Source: Alloboseaceae bacterium BT-24-1
GTDB lineage: Bacteria; Pseudomonadota; Alphaproteobacteria; Rhizobiales; Beijerinckiaceae
DNA length: 64,000 nucleotides
Reading direction: 5' to 3'
Assembly (NCBI GenBank): GCA_025846845.1
Contig: JAOYTL010000001.1
Location: 186,001 to 250,000 of the forward strand
A program made the position numbers and the translations under genes. Each line of letters starts with the position of its first letter. The first letter of the stretch is position 1. The notes beneath the pieces were generated by a model, which saw nothing but the letters and a program-made list of their open reading frames with translations, was not told where the DNA came from and made no database searches. Shown piece after piece: positions 53,006-63,090 of the stretch.

Positions 53006-53677
53006 TCAGGCCTTTTCCTGCTCGCTCTTGAGGATCTCGGGGCCGACCTTGCGGTCGAGATAGGCGCTGACCTGTTCCATGAGCTGGTCGACGCGGCCGT
53101 CGAAGAAGTGGTTGGCGCCCTCGACCACGGCGTGCTCGATCTGGATGCCCTTCTGGGTCTTCACCTTCTCGATCACCGCCATGACCTCCTTGACCGGCGC
53201 GACGCGGTCTTCCGAACCGTGCACGAACAGGCCGGAGGACGGGCAGGGGGCGAGGAAGGAGAAGTCGTAGCGGTTCGCCATCGCCGCGATCGACATGAAG
53301 CCTTCGATCTCCGGGCGGCGCATCAGGAGCTGCATGCCGATCCAGGCGCCGAAGGAGACGCCGGTGATCCAGCAGCTCTTGGCCTCGGGGTTCAGCGCCT
53401 GCATCCAGTCGAGGGCGGCGGCGGCGTCCGAGAGCTCGCCGGCGCCGTGGTCGAACTGGCCCTGGCTGCGGCCGACGCCGCGGAAATTGAAGCGCAGCGC
53501 CGAGAAGCCGCGATTCACGAAGGTGTAGAACAGGTTGTAGACGATCTGGTTGTTCATCGTCCCGCCGAATTGCGGGTGCGGGTGCAGGATGATCGCCAGC
53601 GGCGCGCCACGCTTCTTGGCGGGCTGGTACCGGCCCTCGATCCGGCCGGCCGGTCCGTTGAAAATCACCTCTGGCAT
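53006..53677 (-). CDS. Alpha/beta hydrolase (serine hydrolase/peptidase-like)
   Basis: The 223-residue protein is a compact alpha/beta hydrolase. The nucleophile elbow is GVSFGAWIG, the acid is Asp in VHGSEDRVAP and the catalytic His is in EGANHFFDG. HPHPQFGGTMNN near residue 32 forms the oxyanion region. It has no signal peptide. It stands divergent from the suf operon across 290 bases, an arrangement often seen in Hyphomicrobiales, but no link to iron-sulfur assembly is established. Convergent with the LysR gene. Confidence 0.9.
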   Translation of the reverse strand: MPEVIFNGPAGRIEGRYQPAKKRGAPLAIILHPHPQFGGTMNNQIVYNLFYTFVNRGFSALRFNFRGVGRSQGQFDHGAGELSDAAAALDWMQALNPEAKSCWITGVSFGAWIGMQLLMRRPEIEGFMSIAAMANRYDFSFLAPCPSSGLFVHGSEDRVAPVKEVMAVIEKVKTQKGIQIEHAVVEGANHFFDGRVDQLMEQVSAYLDRKVGPEILKSEQEKA

Positions 53678-53759
53678 CGCATCTCGCCTTTTTTCGGGTG
53701 AGGCACGCGGGCGGCCGGCTGAAAAGCGGCGTTGCTGCCGCTGAAAAGCCTGCTCACCC

Positions 53760-53788
53760 TTGACGGCCCCGCCGCTCGCGCCCTACAT
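53760..53788 (+). promoter_or_regulatory. Predicted sigma-70 promoter of the suf operon
   Basis: TTGACG (53760-53765), 17-base spacer, CTACAT (53783-53788). Transcription would begin near 53795, directly at the ICE box. Spacing and position agree with a repressible promoter. Confidence 0.6.
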
Positions 53789-53795
53789 GAGGCGC

Positions 53796-53810
53796 TTAGA
53801 ATGGTTCTAA
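53796..53810. promoter_or_regulatory. Irr-binding ICE box
   Basis: TTAGAA-TGG-TTCTAA, a perfect six-base inverted repeat with a three-base centre, matches the iron control element bound by Irr in Rhizobiales (TTTAGAAnnnTTCTAAA type). It lies at the predicted start of the suf transcript, the position of a repressor site. Irr accumulates when iron is low, so this predicts lower suf expression under iron limitation. Confidence 0.85.
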
Positions 53811-53967
53811 CAGCCGTGAACAGAACTGGAACATGCGAGCGAAGGCTGCTTGCGGTTCCGGTCCATCGCGGCTCGGACGGGCGGCTATAGCACGGCGCAG
53901 GGGTGCGATTTCAAGCATTTCGTGCCGCGTCTTCGGGCAAGCCCTCCGGAGCGGAGCAAAAGCGCAG

Positions 53968-55173
53968 GTGTTTGCGACGACCCGCAGCTATCTCGACCAC
54001 AACGCCACGACGCCGGTTCGCCCGGCCGTGGCGGAGGCGATGCTGCGGGCCTTGCAGATGCCGGGCAATCCATCCTCCGTCCATAATGAGGGCCGGGCGG
54101 CCCGCGGTGCGATCGAACACGCCCGTGAGCAGGTCGCGTCGCTCGTTGGCGCGAAGGCGAGCAATGTCGTCTTCACCAGCGGCGGTACCGAGGCCAATGC
54201 GACGATCCTGTCGCCCAGCCTCAGCGACTGCAGCGGCGCGCGCGACTGCGTGCGGGCGCCGGTGACGCTGCTGCTGCACAGCGCCAGCGAGCATCCTTGC
54301 GTACGCGACGGTCATCGTTTCCCAGCCGGGCAGGCCGAGGCGATCCCGGTCGATGGCGAGGGGCTCCTCGATCTCGGCTGGCTCGACGAGAGGCTTTCAC
54401 GGTTCGCATCTGAGCGGCCCGATGAGCGCGTGCTTGTCTCGGTCCATCTGGCTAACAATGAGACCGGCGTGTTGCAGCCGATCGCCGAGATCGCCAGCAT
54501 CGCCAGGCGCCATGGCGCGCTCGTGCATTCGGACGCGGTCCAGGCGGCCGGCAAGATCGCGATCGATATCAATACGTTGGGCGCCGATGCTCTGACGCTG
54601 TCCGCCCACAAGATCGGTGGTCCCAAGGGCGTCGGGGCGATCGTCTTCCGGACCGGAGCGCTCGAACTCGCCGACAAGCCCTTGCGTGGTGGTGGCCAGG
54701 AGCGCGGCTGGCGCGCCGGCACCGAGAACCTGCCTGGTATCGTCGGCTTCGGCGTTGCAGCGGAAGAGGCGGGCAGGGCGCTCGCAGGCGAGACGGCCCG
54801 TCTGGCTGCCCTGCGTAACCGGCTTGAAACCCAGCTCGTGGCGCTGGCGCCCGATACGGTGGTGTTCGGTGGCAAAGCTTCGCGCCTGCCCAACACCTCC
54901 GCCTTCGCCACGCCCGGCATCAAGGCGGAGACGGCGCTAATCATGCTCGATCTCGCCGGGGTCGCCTTATCCTCGGGCTCGGCCTGCTCGTCCGGCAAGG
55001 TCAGGCGCTCGCATGTCCTGTCAGCCATGGGCGTCGACCCTGTCATGAGCGAAGGGGCCTTGCGCGCCTCGCTCGGATGGACCACCTGCGAGGCGGACAT
55101 CGACCAATTCATCGCGGCCTATGCGAAGGCGCTGGCCGCGAACCCGAACCGGCGAACGCAGGCGGCGGCCTGA
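53968..55173 (+). CDS. Cysteine desulfurase SufS2 (group I, IscS/NifS-like)
   Basis: GTG 53968 is taken as the start (401 residues), since the upstream in-frame stretch back to ATG 53833 has no conserved content and the fold begins SYLDHNATTPVRP. The PLP lysine is in LSAHKIGGPKG, and the flexible loop bears the catalytic Cys in SSGSACSSGKVRRSH, the long-loop group I pattern of IscS/NifS. It supplies persulfide sulfur for cluster assembly. It opens the suf operon and is distinct from the group II sufS six kilobases later; both in one operon is usual in Hyphomicrobiales. Confidence 0.92.
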   Translation: MFATTRSYLDHNATTPVRPAVAEAMLRALQMPGNPSSVHNEGRAARGAIEHAREQVASLVGAKASNVVFTSGGTEANATILSPSLSDCSGARDCVRAPVTLLLHSASEHPCVRDGHRFPAGQAEAIPVDGEGLLDLGWLDERLSRFASERPDERVLVSVHLANNETGVLQPIAEIASIARRHGALVHSDAVQAAGKIAIDINTLGADALTLSAHKIGGPKGVGAIVFRTGALELADKPLRGGGQERGWRAGTENLPGIVGFGVAAEEAGRALAGETARLAALRNRLETQLVALAPDTVVFGGKASRLPNTSAFATPGIKAETALIMLDLAGVALSSGSACSSGKVRRSHVLSAMGVDPVMSEGALRASLGWTTCEADIDQFIAAYAKALAANPNRRTQAAA

Positions 55174-55234
55174 GCGTTCTCCGCAAGAGCAAGACCGAAC
55201 CGGCGGGCCTTGAACCCGCGACAGGAGTGTAGAG

Positions 55235-56707
<1,473 letters not shown>

Positions 56708-56725
56708 CGCCCGATCATTTCCGAG

Positions 56726-56748
56726 ATGCCCGGGGCAAGCCCCGGCAT
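56726..56748. repeat. GC-rich hairpin repeat between sufB and sufC
   Basis: ATGCCCGGGGC-AA-GCCCCGGCAT, a near-perfect dyad followed by GACG. The same type of repeat (GGTCGGGACAAGCCCGACC) is found at 3722-3738. It probably spread between genes and may influence mRNA stability within the suf transcript. Confidence 0.6.
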
Positions 56749-56811
56749 GACGCCAGGGTGAACCGCGTCATGGTCGACCCGACCGTCTCCAGCAGGATGG
56801 AACTCTAACCA

Positions 56812-57564
56812 ATGCTCGAAATTCGCAATCTCACCGTCAAGATCGCCGACGAGGACAAGCAGATCCTCAACGGCCTCAACCTCACCGTGAACGCCGGTGA
56901 GGTCGCCGCGATCATGGGGCCGAACGGCTCCGGCAAGTCGACGCTGTCCTATGTCATCGCCGGCAAGGAGGACTATGAGGTCCTCGACGGCGAGATTCTG
57001 CTCAACGGCGAGAACCTGCTGGAGATGGAGGCCGACGCCCGCGCCGCCGCCGGCATCTTCCTCGCCTTCCAGTATCCGCTGGAGATCCCCGGTGTCGCCA
57101 CCATGACCTTCCTCAAGGCGGCGATGAACGCGCAGCGCAAGGCGCGCGGCGAGGCCGAATTGCTGACGCCCGACTTCATCAAGCAGGTCAACGCTGCCGC
57201 CGACAAGCTCGGCATCAACAGGGACATGCTTCGCCGGCCGCTCAATGTCGGCTTCTCCGGCGGCGAAAAGAAGCGCATGGAAATCCTGCAGATGGCGCTG
57301 CTGGCGCCGTCGATGTGCATCCTCGACGAGACCGATTCCGGCCTCGACATCGACGCGCTGCGCATCGTCGCCGACGGCGTCAACGCCTTGCGGGCCCAGA
57401 ACCGCGGCTTCCTGGTGATCACCCACTATCAGCGCCTGCTCGACCATATCGTGCCCGACACCGTGCACGTGATGTCGAAGGGCCGGATCGTGCGCAGCGG
57501 CGGCAAGGAGCTGGCGCTCGAGCTCGAGAAGAACGGCTACGCTGCTTATTCCGAGGCCGCGTGA
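56812..57564 (+). CDS. sufC: Fe-S assembly ATPase SufC
   Basis: The 250-residue ABC-type ATPase has Walker A GPNGSGKST, signature FSGGEKKRMEILQMALL and Walker B CILDETDSGLDIDAL. It is the cytosolic ATPase of the SufBCD scaffold, driving conformational change that exposes the assembly site. Its stop overlaps the sufD start by one base. Confidence 0.97.
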   Translation: MLEIRNLTVKIADEDKQILNGLNLTVNAGEVAAIMGPNGSGKSTLSYVIAGKEDYEVLDGEILLNGENLLEMEADARAAAGIFLAFQYPLEIPGVATMTFLKAAMNAQRKARGEAELLTPDFIKQVNAAADKLGINRDMLRRPLNVGFSGGEKKRMEILQMALLAPSMCILDETDSGLDIDALRIVADGVNALRAQNRGFLVITHYQRLLDHIVPDTVHVMSKGRIVRSGGKELALELEKNGYAAYSEAA

Positions 57565-58913
57565 TGGCGCTGATCACCCCGCTCAAGACCGCGGCCGAGC
57601 AGCAGCTCGTCGAGCAGTTCGCCAGCATCAAGGCTGAGCTGCCTGGCGCCGGCGCGATGCGCAAGCTGCGCGAGGAGGCCTTCGCCGGCTTCGAGACCAA
57701 GGGCCTGCCGCATCGCCGGCTCGAATCCTGGCGCTATACCGATCTGCGCAACCTGGTGCGCGAGGCGATGCCGCTGGCGCGTCGCCCGGCACGGCCGCAG
57801 GCGGTCACCGACCGGCTGGCGCTGCAGACCATCGCCGGCACCCGCTATGTGACCATCGACGGCATCTTCAGCCCGGGCGATTCCGACCTTGCCGGCATCC
57901 CGCCGGGTGTCAGCGTGCGCGGCCTCGCCGAGGCGATGACCGAGGCGCCGGACGCGATTGCGGCCGCTTTCGCCTTGCCGGAGGTGGCACGCGACGACAG
58001 CGCGCTGATGCTGAATACGGCTTTCGCGCAGGACGGCATCGTCGTCGAGATCGCGCCCGGGACCGAGGTCGCGCAGCCGATCGTGTTGCTGTCCCTCGGC
58101 TCCGGCGCGAGCGAGGCGGCGATCGTCTCGCGTTCCCTGGTCAAGATCGGTGCCGGTGCCAAGGTCACGATCGTCGAGCTGCATGAAGGCGTCGGCGCGG
58201 CGCCGGTCCAGCTCAACCATGCCACTGCCTTCATCATCGGCGACGGTGCCGAGGTCGAACATGTGCGCATGGTGACGCGCCAGCGCGCCGAAACGGTCCA
58301 GGTTCAGTCGCTGCTCGCCGACCTTGGCGCGCATGTCTCCTTCGACTCGGTCGCGGTCGCGGTGAATTGCGGCGTGCTGCGCCAGCAGAGCTTCCTGCGC
58401 TATGGCGGCGAGCACAGCCGTGCGGCGCTGCGCGGCATCAACCTCTTGCGCAAGCAGGAGCATTCCGACGTCACGCTGGTGATGGACCACGCTGCGGCCC
58501 ATGGCGAGAGCCGCGAGCTGTTCAAGACCATTGTCGAGGGCGAAGGTACCGGCGTCTTCCAGGGCAAGGTCATCGTCCGCCAGCATTCGCAGAAGGTCGA
58601 CGGCAGCATGAAGAGCCATGCGCTGCTGTTGAACGATGGCGCGACCATGTTCAACAAGCCGGAGCTTGAGATCTTCGCCGACGACGTGGTCTGCGGCCAT
58701 GGCGCCACCGTGGCGCAGATCGACGGCGATCAGCTCTTCTACCTGATGGCGCGCGGCCTGCCGCGGCCGCAGGCCGAGGCGCTGGTGCTCGCCGCTTTCG
58801 TCGGCGAGGTCTCGGACATGGTCAGCGACGAGGGCGTTCGCGAGATCGTCAGCCGCGAGATCGATTGCTGGCTCGGTCAGCGCGACGGTGCACCCAAGCC
58901 AGGGGCCGCCTGA
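57564..58913 (+). CDS. sufD: Fe-S assembly protein SufD
   Basis: The 449-residue protein starts at ATG 57564, sharing a base with the sufC stop. It has the SufD N-terminal helical region (RRLESWRYTDLRNL), a beta-helix core and the C-terminal histidine motif (AVAQIDGDQLFYLMARGL; GHGATVAQ contains the conserved His). SufD pairs with SufB to form the cluster site and may bring iron. It overlaps the tautomerase start by one base. Confidence 0.96.
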   Translation: MALITPLKTAAEQQLVEQFASIKAELPGAGAMRKLREEAFAGFETKGLPHRRLESWRYTDLRNLVREAMPLARRPARPQAVTDRLALQTIAGTRYVTIDGIFSPGDSDLAGIPPGVSVRGLAEAMTEAPDAIAAAFALPEVARDDSALMLNTAFAQDGIVVEIAPGTEVAQPIVLLSLGSGASEAAIVSRSLVKIGAGAKVTIVELHEGVGAAPVQLNHATAFIIGDGAEVEHVRMVTRQRAETVQVQSLLADLGAHVSFDSVAVAVNCGVLRQQSFLRYGGEHSRAALRGINLLRKQEHSDVTLVMDHAAAHGESRELFKTIVEGEGTGVFQGKVIVRQHSQKVDGSMKSHALLLNDGATMFNKPELEIFADDVVCGHGATVAQIDGDQLFYLMARGLPRPQAEALVLAAFVGEVSDMVSDEGVREIVSREIDCWLGQRDGAPKPGAA

Positions 58914-59122
58914 TGCCCTACGTCAACCTGCAGATCACCAAGGGCGCGACGCGCGAGCAGAAGGCCGAGATCGTCAAGGAGTTCACCCAGACGCTCGTCC
59001 GTGTGCTCGGCAAGAACCCGCAGAACACCCATATCGTGATCCAGGAGATCGAGCGCGAGGATTGGGGGCATGCCGGCACGCTCGTCGCCGACCGGCCCGC
59101 CACGCCTGCCGGAAAGGCCTGA
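58913..59122 (+). CDS. 4-oxalocrotonate tautomerase-family protein inside the suf operon
   Basis: The 69-residue protein begins MPYVNLQITKGATREQKAEI; after Met removal the catalytic Pro1 is exposed, as required for tautomerases. Other motifs (NTHIVIQEIEREDWGHAG) fit 4-OT/DmpI-like proteins. It is co-translated with sufD (one-base overlap) and sufS (one base between its stop and the sufS ATG). Tautomerases are not part of known cluster chemistry, so its presence may be incidental or may reflect an unstudied role. Confidence 0.9.
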   Translation: MPYVNLQITKGATREQKAEIVKEFTQTLVRVLGKNPQNTHIVIQEIEREDWGHAGTLVADRPATPAGKA

Positions 59123-59123
59123 G

Positions 59124-60362
59124 ATGAACGCGATCGCGAAGCCCTACGACGTCGAGGCGATCCGCAAGGACTTCGCGATCCTCTCGCGCGAGGTCTACGG
59201 CAAGCCGCTGGTCTATCTCGACAACGCCGCCTCGGCCCAGAAGCCCGAAGCGGTGATCGAGGCGATGACGCGGCTGATGCGCGAGGACTACGCCAACGTC
59301 CATCGCGGTCTGCACTATCTCGCCAACGCCTCGACTGAAGCCTATGAGGCAGCTCGCGAAAGCGCCCGACGCTTCCTCAACGCCGCCCATATCGAGGAAG
59401 TCCTTTTCACCCGCTCCTCGACCGGGGCGCTGAACACGGTCGCCTCCTCGCTCGGGCAATATCTCAAGATCCAGGACGGCGACGAGATCATCCTCTCGAT
59501 CCTGGAGCACCACTCCAACATCGTGCCCTGGCACTATTGGCGCGAGCGCCATGGTGCCGTGATCAAATGGGCGCCGGTCGACGAGGACGGGAACTTCCTC
59601 ATCGAGGAGTTCGAGAAGCTGATCACGCCGCGCACCAAGGTGGTGTCGCTGACCCATATGTCGAACGCGATCGGCACCATCGTCCCGATCGCCGAGGTCG
59701 CGAAGATCTGCCAGGCCTACCGAATACCACTGGTCGTCGACGGCTCGCAGGGCGCGGTGCATCTGCCGGTCGACGTGCAGGCGCTCGGCTGCGACTTCTA
59801 CGCCTTCACCGGCCACAAGACCTATGGGCCGACCGGCTCGGGCATCCTCTGGGGCAAGCGCGAATGGCTCGAGAAGCTGCCGCCCTATGAAGGTGGCGGC
59901 GAGATGATCGCGACCGTCAGCGAGGATGCGATCGTCTATAACGACCCGCCGCACCGTTTCGAGGCCGGTACGCCGGCGATCGTCGAGGCCGTGGGCCTGG
60001 GCGCCGCGCTCGATTACATGATGGCGCTCGGGCGCGAGAACATCGCCGCGCACGAGGCCAGGCTCAACGCCTATGCCATGCAGCGTCTCGGCGAGATGAA
60101 CTCGATCCGCATCTTCGGCAAGGCGAAGGAGAAGGGCGCGATCATCGCCTTCGAACTCGCCGGCGCCCATGCCCATGACGTCGCGACGGTGATCGACCGG
60201 GCCGGGGTCGCGGTCAGGGCGGGGACGCATTGCGCCATGCCGCTGCTCGCCCGCTATGGCGTGACCTCGACCTGCCGTGCGTCCTTCGGCCTCTACAACA
60301 CGCTGGAGGAAGTCGATATATTGGTGGAAGCCCTGCGCAAGGCGGAAGAGCTGTTCTCATGA
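59124..60362 (+). CDS. sufS: Cysteine desulfurase SufS (group II)
   Basis: The 412-residue protein has the SufS pattern: LDNAASAQKP near the N-terminus, PLP lysine in TGHKTYGPTG and the catalytic Cys in RAGTHCAMPLL within a short loop (group II). It donates sulfur, normally via SufE or SufU, to SufB. Neither partner gene is in view. Start ATG 59124 lies one base after the tautomerase stop. Confidence 0.97.
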   Translation: MNAIAKPYDVEAIRKDFAILSREVYGKPLVYLDNAASAQKPEAVIEAMTRLMREDYANVHRGLHYLANASTEAYEAARESARRFLNAAHIEEVLFTRSSTGALNTVASSLGQYLKIQDGDEIILSILEHHSNIVPWHYWRERHGAVIKWAPVDEDGNFLIEEFEKLITPRTKVVSLTHMSNAIGTIVPIAEVAKICQAYRIPLVVDGSQGAVHLPVDVQALGCDFYAFTGHKTYGPTGSGILWGKREWLEKLPPYEGGGEMIATVSEDAIVYNDPPHRFEAGTPAIVEAVGLGAALDYMMALGRENIAAHEARLNAYAMQRLGEMNSIRIFGKAKEKGAIIAFELAGAHAHDVATVIDRAGVAVRAGTHCAMPLLARYGVTSTCRASFGLYNTLEEVDILVEALRKAEELFS

Positions 60363-60394
60363 CGCTCCGCCTCGTGCCGACCGGAAGTTTAGCG

Positions 60395-60778
60395 ATGACC
60401 GAGACCGTTGTTGAAGACTTCAAGCCGAACGCGCCGACCATGGGCGCAAGCTCAGGCCTGCCGCCGGAGGAGATCGACCGGCTGACCGACGACATCGTCG
60501 CGGCGCTGAAGACCGTCTACGATCCGGAGATCCCGTCCGACATCTACGAGCTCGGCCTGATCTATCGCGTCGACATCGCCGACGACCGGCAGGTGGCGAT
60601 CGACATGACGCTGACCGCGCCGGGCTGCCCGGTCGCCGGCGAGATGCCGGGCTGGGTCGAGAATGCGGTCGGCGCCGTGCCGGGCGTCTCGGGCGTGACT
60701 GTCAACATGACCTTCGATCCGCCCTGGGACCAGTCGCGCATGTCGGACGAGGCCAGGGTCGCGCTCGACATGTGGTGA
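60395..60778 (+). CDS. sufT: SufT/DUF59 (MIP18-like) Fe-S maturation factor
   Basis: ATG 60395 (127 residues) fits relatives that begin MTETxxE; an upstream ATG at 60359 overlaps the sufS stop (ATGA) and would add 12 residues. The DUF59 core reads LKTVYDPEIPSDIYELGLIY, TLTAPGCPVAGEMPG (with the conserved Cys) and MTFDPPWDQSRMSDEAR. SufT helps cluster delivery or repair. A strong terminator ends the operon 35 bases later. Confidence 0.93.
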   Translation: MTETVVEDFKPNAPTMGASSGLPPEEIDRLTDDIVAALKTVYDPEIPSDIYELGLIYRVDIADDRQVAIDMTLTAPGCPVAGEMPGWVENAVGAVPGVSGVTVNMTFDPPWDQSRMSDEARVALDMW

Positions 60779-60812
60779 GCGCAGAAGCCTCGCCATCTTC
60801 GCAAACGGGAAG

Positions 60813-60838
60813 GGCCGCTGCGATGCAGCGGCCTTTTT
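60813..60838 (+). terminator. Rho-independent terminator of the suf operon
   Basis: GGCCGCTGC-GAT-GCAGCGGCC followed by TTTTT. A nine-base perfect GC stem and T-run 35 bases after the sufT stop. Confidence 0.9.
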
Positions 60839-60855
60839 CGTCGCGGCGATGTCTA

Positions 60856-63090
60856 TCAGAAGCCGAAGTTGAAGCCGGCCTTGACGATGTCGCCTGCGGT
60901 ACGGGTCCGCATGGTCGCGTACTGGCCGGGCGCCAGCCCGGTGAAGTCCTGCAGCATCATCCGTTTCTGACCGAGCTCATAATGCGTGTAGTCGAGCCGG
61001 ACCGACATTCCGGGCGCGATCGCGTATTCGACGCCGCCGCCCAGCGCCCAGCCGTGGAAGATGCCTGAGCGCGAGCCACTGGCGGCCGAGGTGGTCTGCA
61101 GGTTGTCGGGCATGATCGAACCCTTCTGCTCGACGAGGCCATAAGCGTAGCCGCCCGTGCCGTAGATCAGGAAATCGCCGAGCACGACGCCGGCTCTCAC
61201 TCTCACCGTGCCCAGCATCGAGAGCTCGTTGCTGGAGCGGGTGGAGAACTGCGTGCCGGGATTGGCGGAGACGCCCTTGGCGCCGCCGAGGCGTGCGGCG
61301 GAGAGATCGGTTTCGGCGCCGATCACGACCGCACCGATCTGGTAGTTGAAGCCGAACTGGGCGCCGCCGACGGCGCCTTCTCCATCCGGCGTCAGGCTGC
61401 GCGGAACCGCCGATGGATTGATCGCCCAAGGGGCGAGCGTCGGCGTACCGGGGATGACGACGCTCGACGAGTTGGTCGACGTGCTGGTGGTCGTGGCGGT
61501 CGTGTTGGTCGTCGCGGTCACGGTCGTCGTGACCGGGACGGAATCGACTGTGGTCGTGAAGGTGCTCGTCGTCGTGGTCGTGGTGTTCGCGACATTGGTC
61601 GTCGTGGTGGTCGAGGCGTTGGTCGTCGTGGTCGTCGGAGACACCGTCGGGCTGCCGAAGGGGCCTCCGACGGTCGTGCGGCCGCTCTGCTGCCCGCTAC
61701 CGAGCGAGCCGCCGACATAGAAGCCGGTCCAGCGTGGCCGACCGGGCAGGATGGCCGGCAGGGCCGGGGCATAGATCGGGGGCGGGGGAGGCGGTGCGGT
61801 CTGCGGCTGCCGCGGCGCACCCGGGCCGCCGGGCGAACGCGGCGTATAGTCGGCGCGGCGGACCCGGGGCTGCTGAACGGCGGGGCAGACCGGGCAGGTC
61901 TGGGCGACCTGGACGCGGTTGCGACTGGGTGCGGTGGCCGCGAGGCGCAACGCTTCGTTCTCATGCTGCGAGCCGGGATAGAGGCGGACGAAGAGCTTCA
62001 GGGACTCGGCATCGCCGGCGAGCACGGTCTCGGCCCAGGCGGTCTCCTCGGTCCGTTGTGACAGGATGCGGTGCAGTCTCAGTGCGTTCTGGTCATCGGG
62101 GTTGATGTCGAGCGCGGTGCGATAGATGTCGCGCCGGTCCCAGGCGATCGCGGTGCGAGAGGCGTCGGCCGGTGACATGGCGCGTAGCGCCGCCAGAGTA
62201 GGGCGAACTGCGAGCGGGACAGCACCGGCGGTTGCAGGCTGCGCCTGAGGCGCACCGGCCGAGCGCTGGAAGAAGCTGACATCGGTGATCAGCGAGGAGG
62301 TATCCCAGGGGATCTGGACGCCGCTGGTGGCATCGTAGACGGCCAGGCGAATACGCCGGAAGACCTGCTCGATCGGCAAGCCTGGTTCGCGCGCCTCGCG
62401 CAGGAACGCGGTGGTGAAGGGGCTGTTGGAGCCGGTGCCGTCGGCGGCGGTCGACCCCGGCGAAGTTGCGAAGGCGACGAAGGTGCCGCTGCTGGAGTCG
62501 ATGCGAGCCAGCCCGGCTTCACTGCGAACACCCTCATTTGTACCGTCGACCATCTGCAAGGCCAGGCCACGGGACAATTCGCGCGCGGCGAAGGGGTTGT
62601 TGCGGCAGGCGTCGAGAATGGCGATCTTCGACCGGGCACCGGCCGCGTCGAGCTTGCGCAGGATCTCCGTCAGCGAGAGTGACTGGTTCGGAATGTTCGC
62701 CGATGTTTCCGGCCGCACATCCGTCGGCAGGATGTAGTTCGCGCCATCGAGCTGGACGGCGTGGCCGGCATAGTAGACGAGCGCGGTCGAACCGGCGCCG
62801 CCCTGCTTGACCTTGTCGACGAAGACGTCGAGGGCGCTGCGCAGCCCGGCGAGCGAAAGGTCGGTCGCGGCGGTGACGTCGAAGCCGGCCTCCTGCAGCA
62901 TGGTGCGCGTCGCGTTAGCGTCGTTGAGAGCGTTCGGCAGCTTCGCAATGTTCTGGTAGGCGCCGTTGCCCATGACGAAGGCGAAGCGGCGTTGTTGCGC
63001 CGCCGCGGGCGATATTGCGAGAGAAAGGGCGCCCACGATAGCAGCAAGTGCCAGGAAGACGCAGATGGGTAGCCGCAGGCGTGTCAGCAT
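60856..63090 (-). CDS. Caspase-like protease fused to an outer-membrane beta-barrel
   Basis: The 744-residue protein starts at ATG 63090, with GAGGAGG upstream. It has a signal peptide (residues 1-32). Residues 34-275 are a caspase-like (C14/metacaspase) p20 domain with dyad His110 (YYAGHAVQ) and Cys162 (ILDACRNNPF). A helical region (about 300-385), then a CPVCP and Pro-rich linker (400-450) follow. Residues 454-744 are an Omp25/31-type porin: WTGFYVGGSLG start, strands to end NFGF with terminal Phe. Its first loop is replaced by a Thr-rich stretch (485-543). All parts appear intact. Such a protein would hold a secreted caspase fold on the outer membrane. Function unknown. Confidence 0.88.
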   Translation of the reverse strand: MLTRLRLPICVFLALAAIVGALSLAISPAAAQQRRFAFVMGNGAYQNIAKLPNALNDANATRTMLQEAGFDVTAATDLSLAGLRSALDVFVDKVKQGGAGSTALVYYAGHAVQLDGANYILPTDVRPETSANIPNQSLSLTEILRKLDAAGARSKIAILDACRNNPFAARELSRGLALQMVDGTNEGVRSEAGLARIDSSSGTFVAFATSPGSTAADGTGSNSPFTTAFLREAREPGLPIEQVFRRIRLAVYDATSGVQIPWDTSSLITDVSFFQRSAGAPQAQPATAGAVPLAVRPTLAALRAMSPADASRTAIAWDRRDIYRTALDINPDDQNALRLHRILSQRTEETAWAETVLAGDAESLKLFVRLYPGSQHENEALRLAATAPSRNRVQVAQTCPVCPAVQQPRVRRADYTPRSPGGPGAPRQPQTAPPPPPPIYAPALPAILPGRPRWTGFYVGGSLGSGQQSGRTTVGGPFGSPTVSPTTTTTNASTTTTTNVANTTTTTTSTFTTTVDSVPVTTTVTATTNTTATTTSTSTNSSSVVIPGTPTLAPWAINPSAVPRSLTPDGEGAVGGAQFGFNYQIGAVVIGAETDLSAARLGGAKGVSANPGTQFSTRSSNELSMLGTVRVRAGVVLGDFLIYGTGGYAYGLVEQKGSIMPDNLQTTSAASGSRSGIFHGWALGGGVEYAIAPGMSVRLDYTHYELGQKRMMLQDFTGLAPGQYATMRTRTAGDIVKAGFNFGF
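61462..61638 (-). repeat. Threonine-rich low-complexity segment
   Basis: Codes residues 485-543 of the caspase-porin fusion, over half Thr (TTTTT, NASTTTTTNV, TTTTTTSTF, TATTTSTSTN). The DNA is a degenerate ACC/ACG triplet run. It lies between the first and second predicted barrel strands, so it should be an exposed surface loop. Confidence 0.85.

Noticed and set aside
53833..53967. N-terminal extension of SufS2 from ATG 53833.
   Set aside because: The extra 45 residues have no conserved content; the protein fold begins right after GTG 53968, which has an upstream GGAG.
55203..55219. GCGGG-CCTTGAA-CCCGC looks like the T-arm of a minus-strand tRNA.
   Set aside because: No matching acceptor, D or anticodon arms are found; the sequence 5' of it on the minus strand is the start of sufB. 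It is at best a short hairpin or tRNA remnant.
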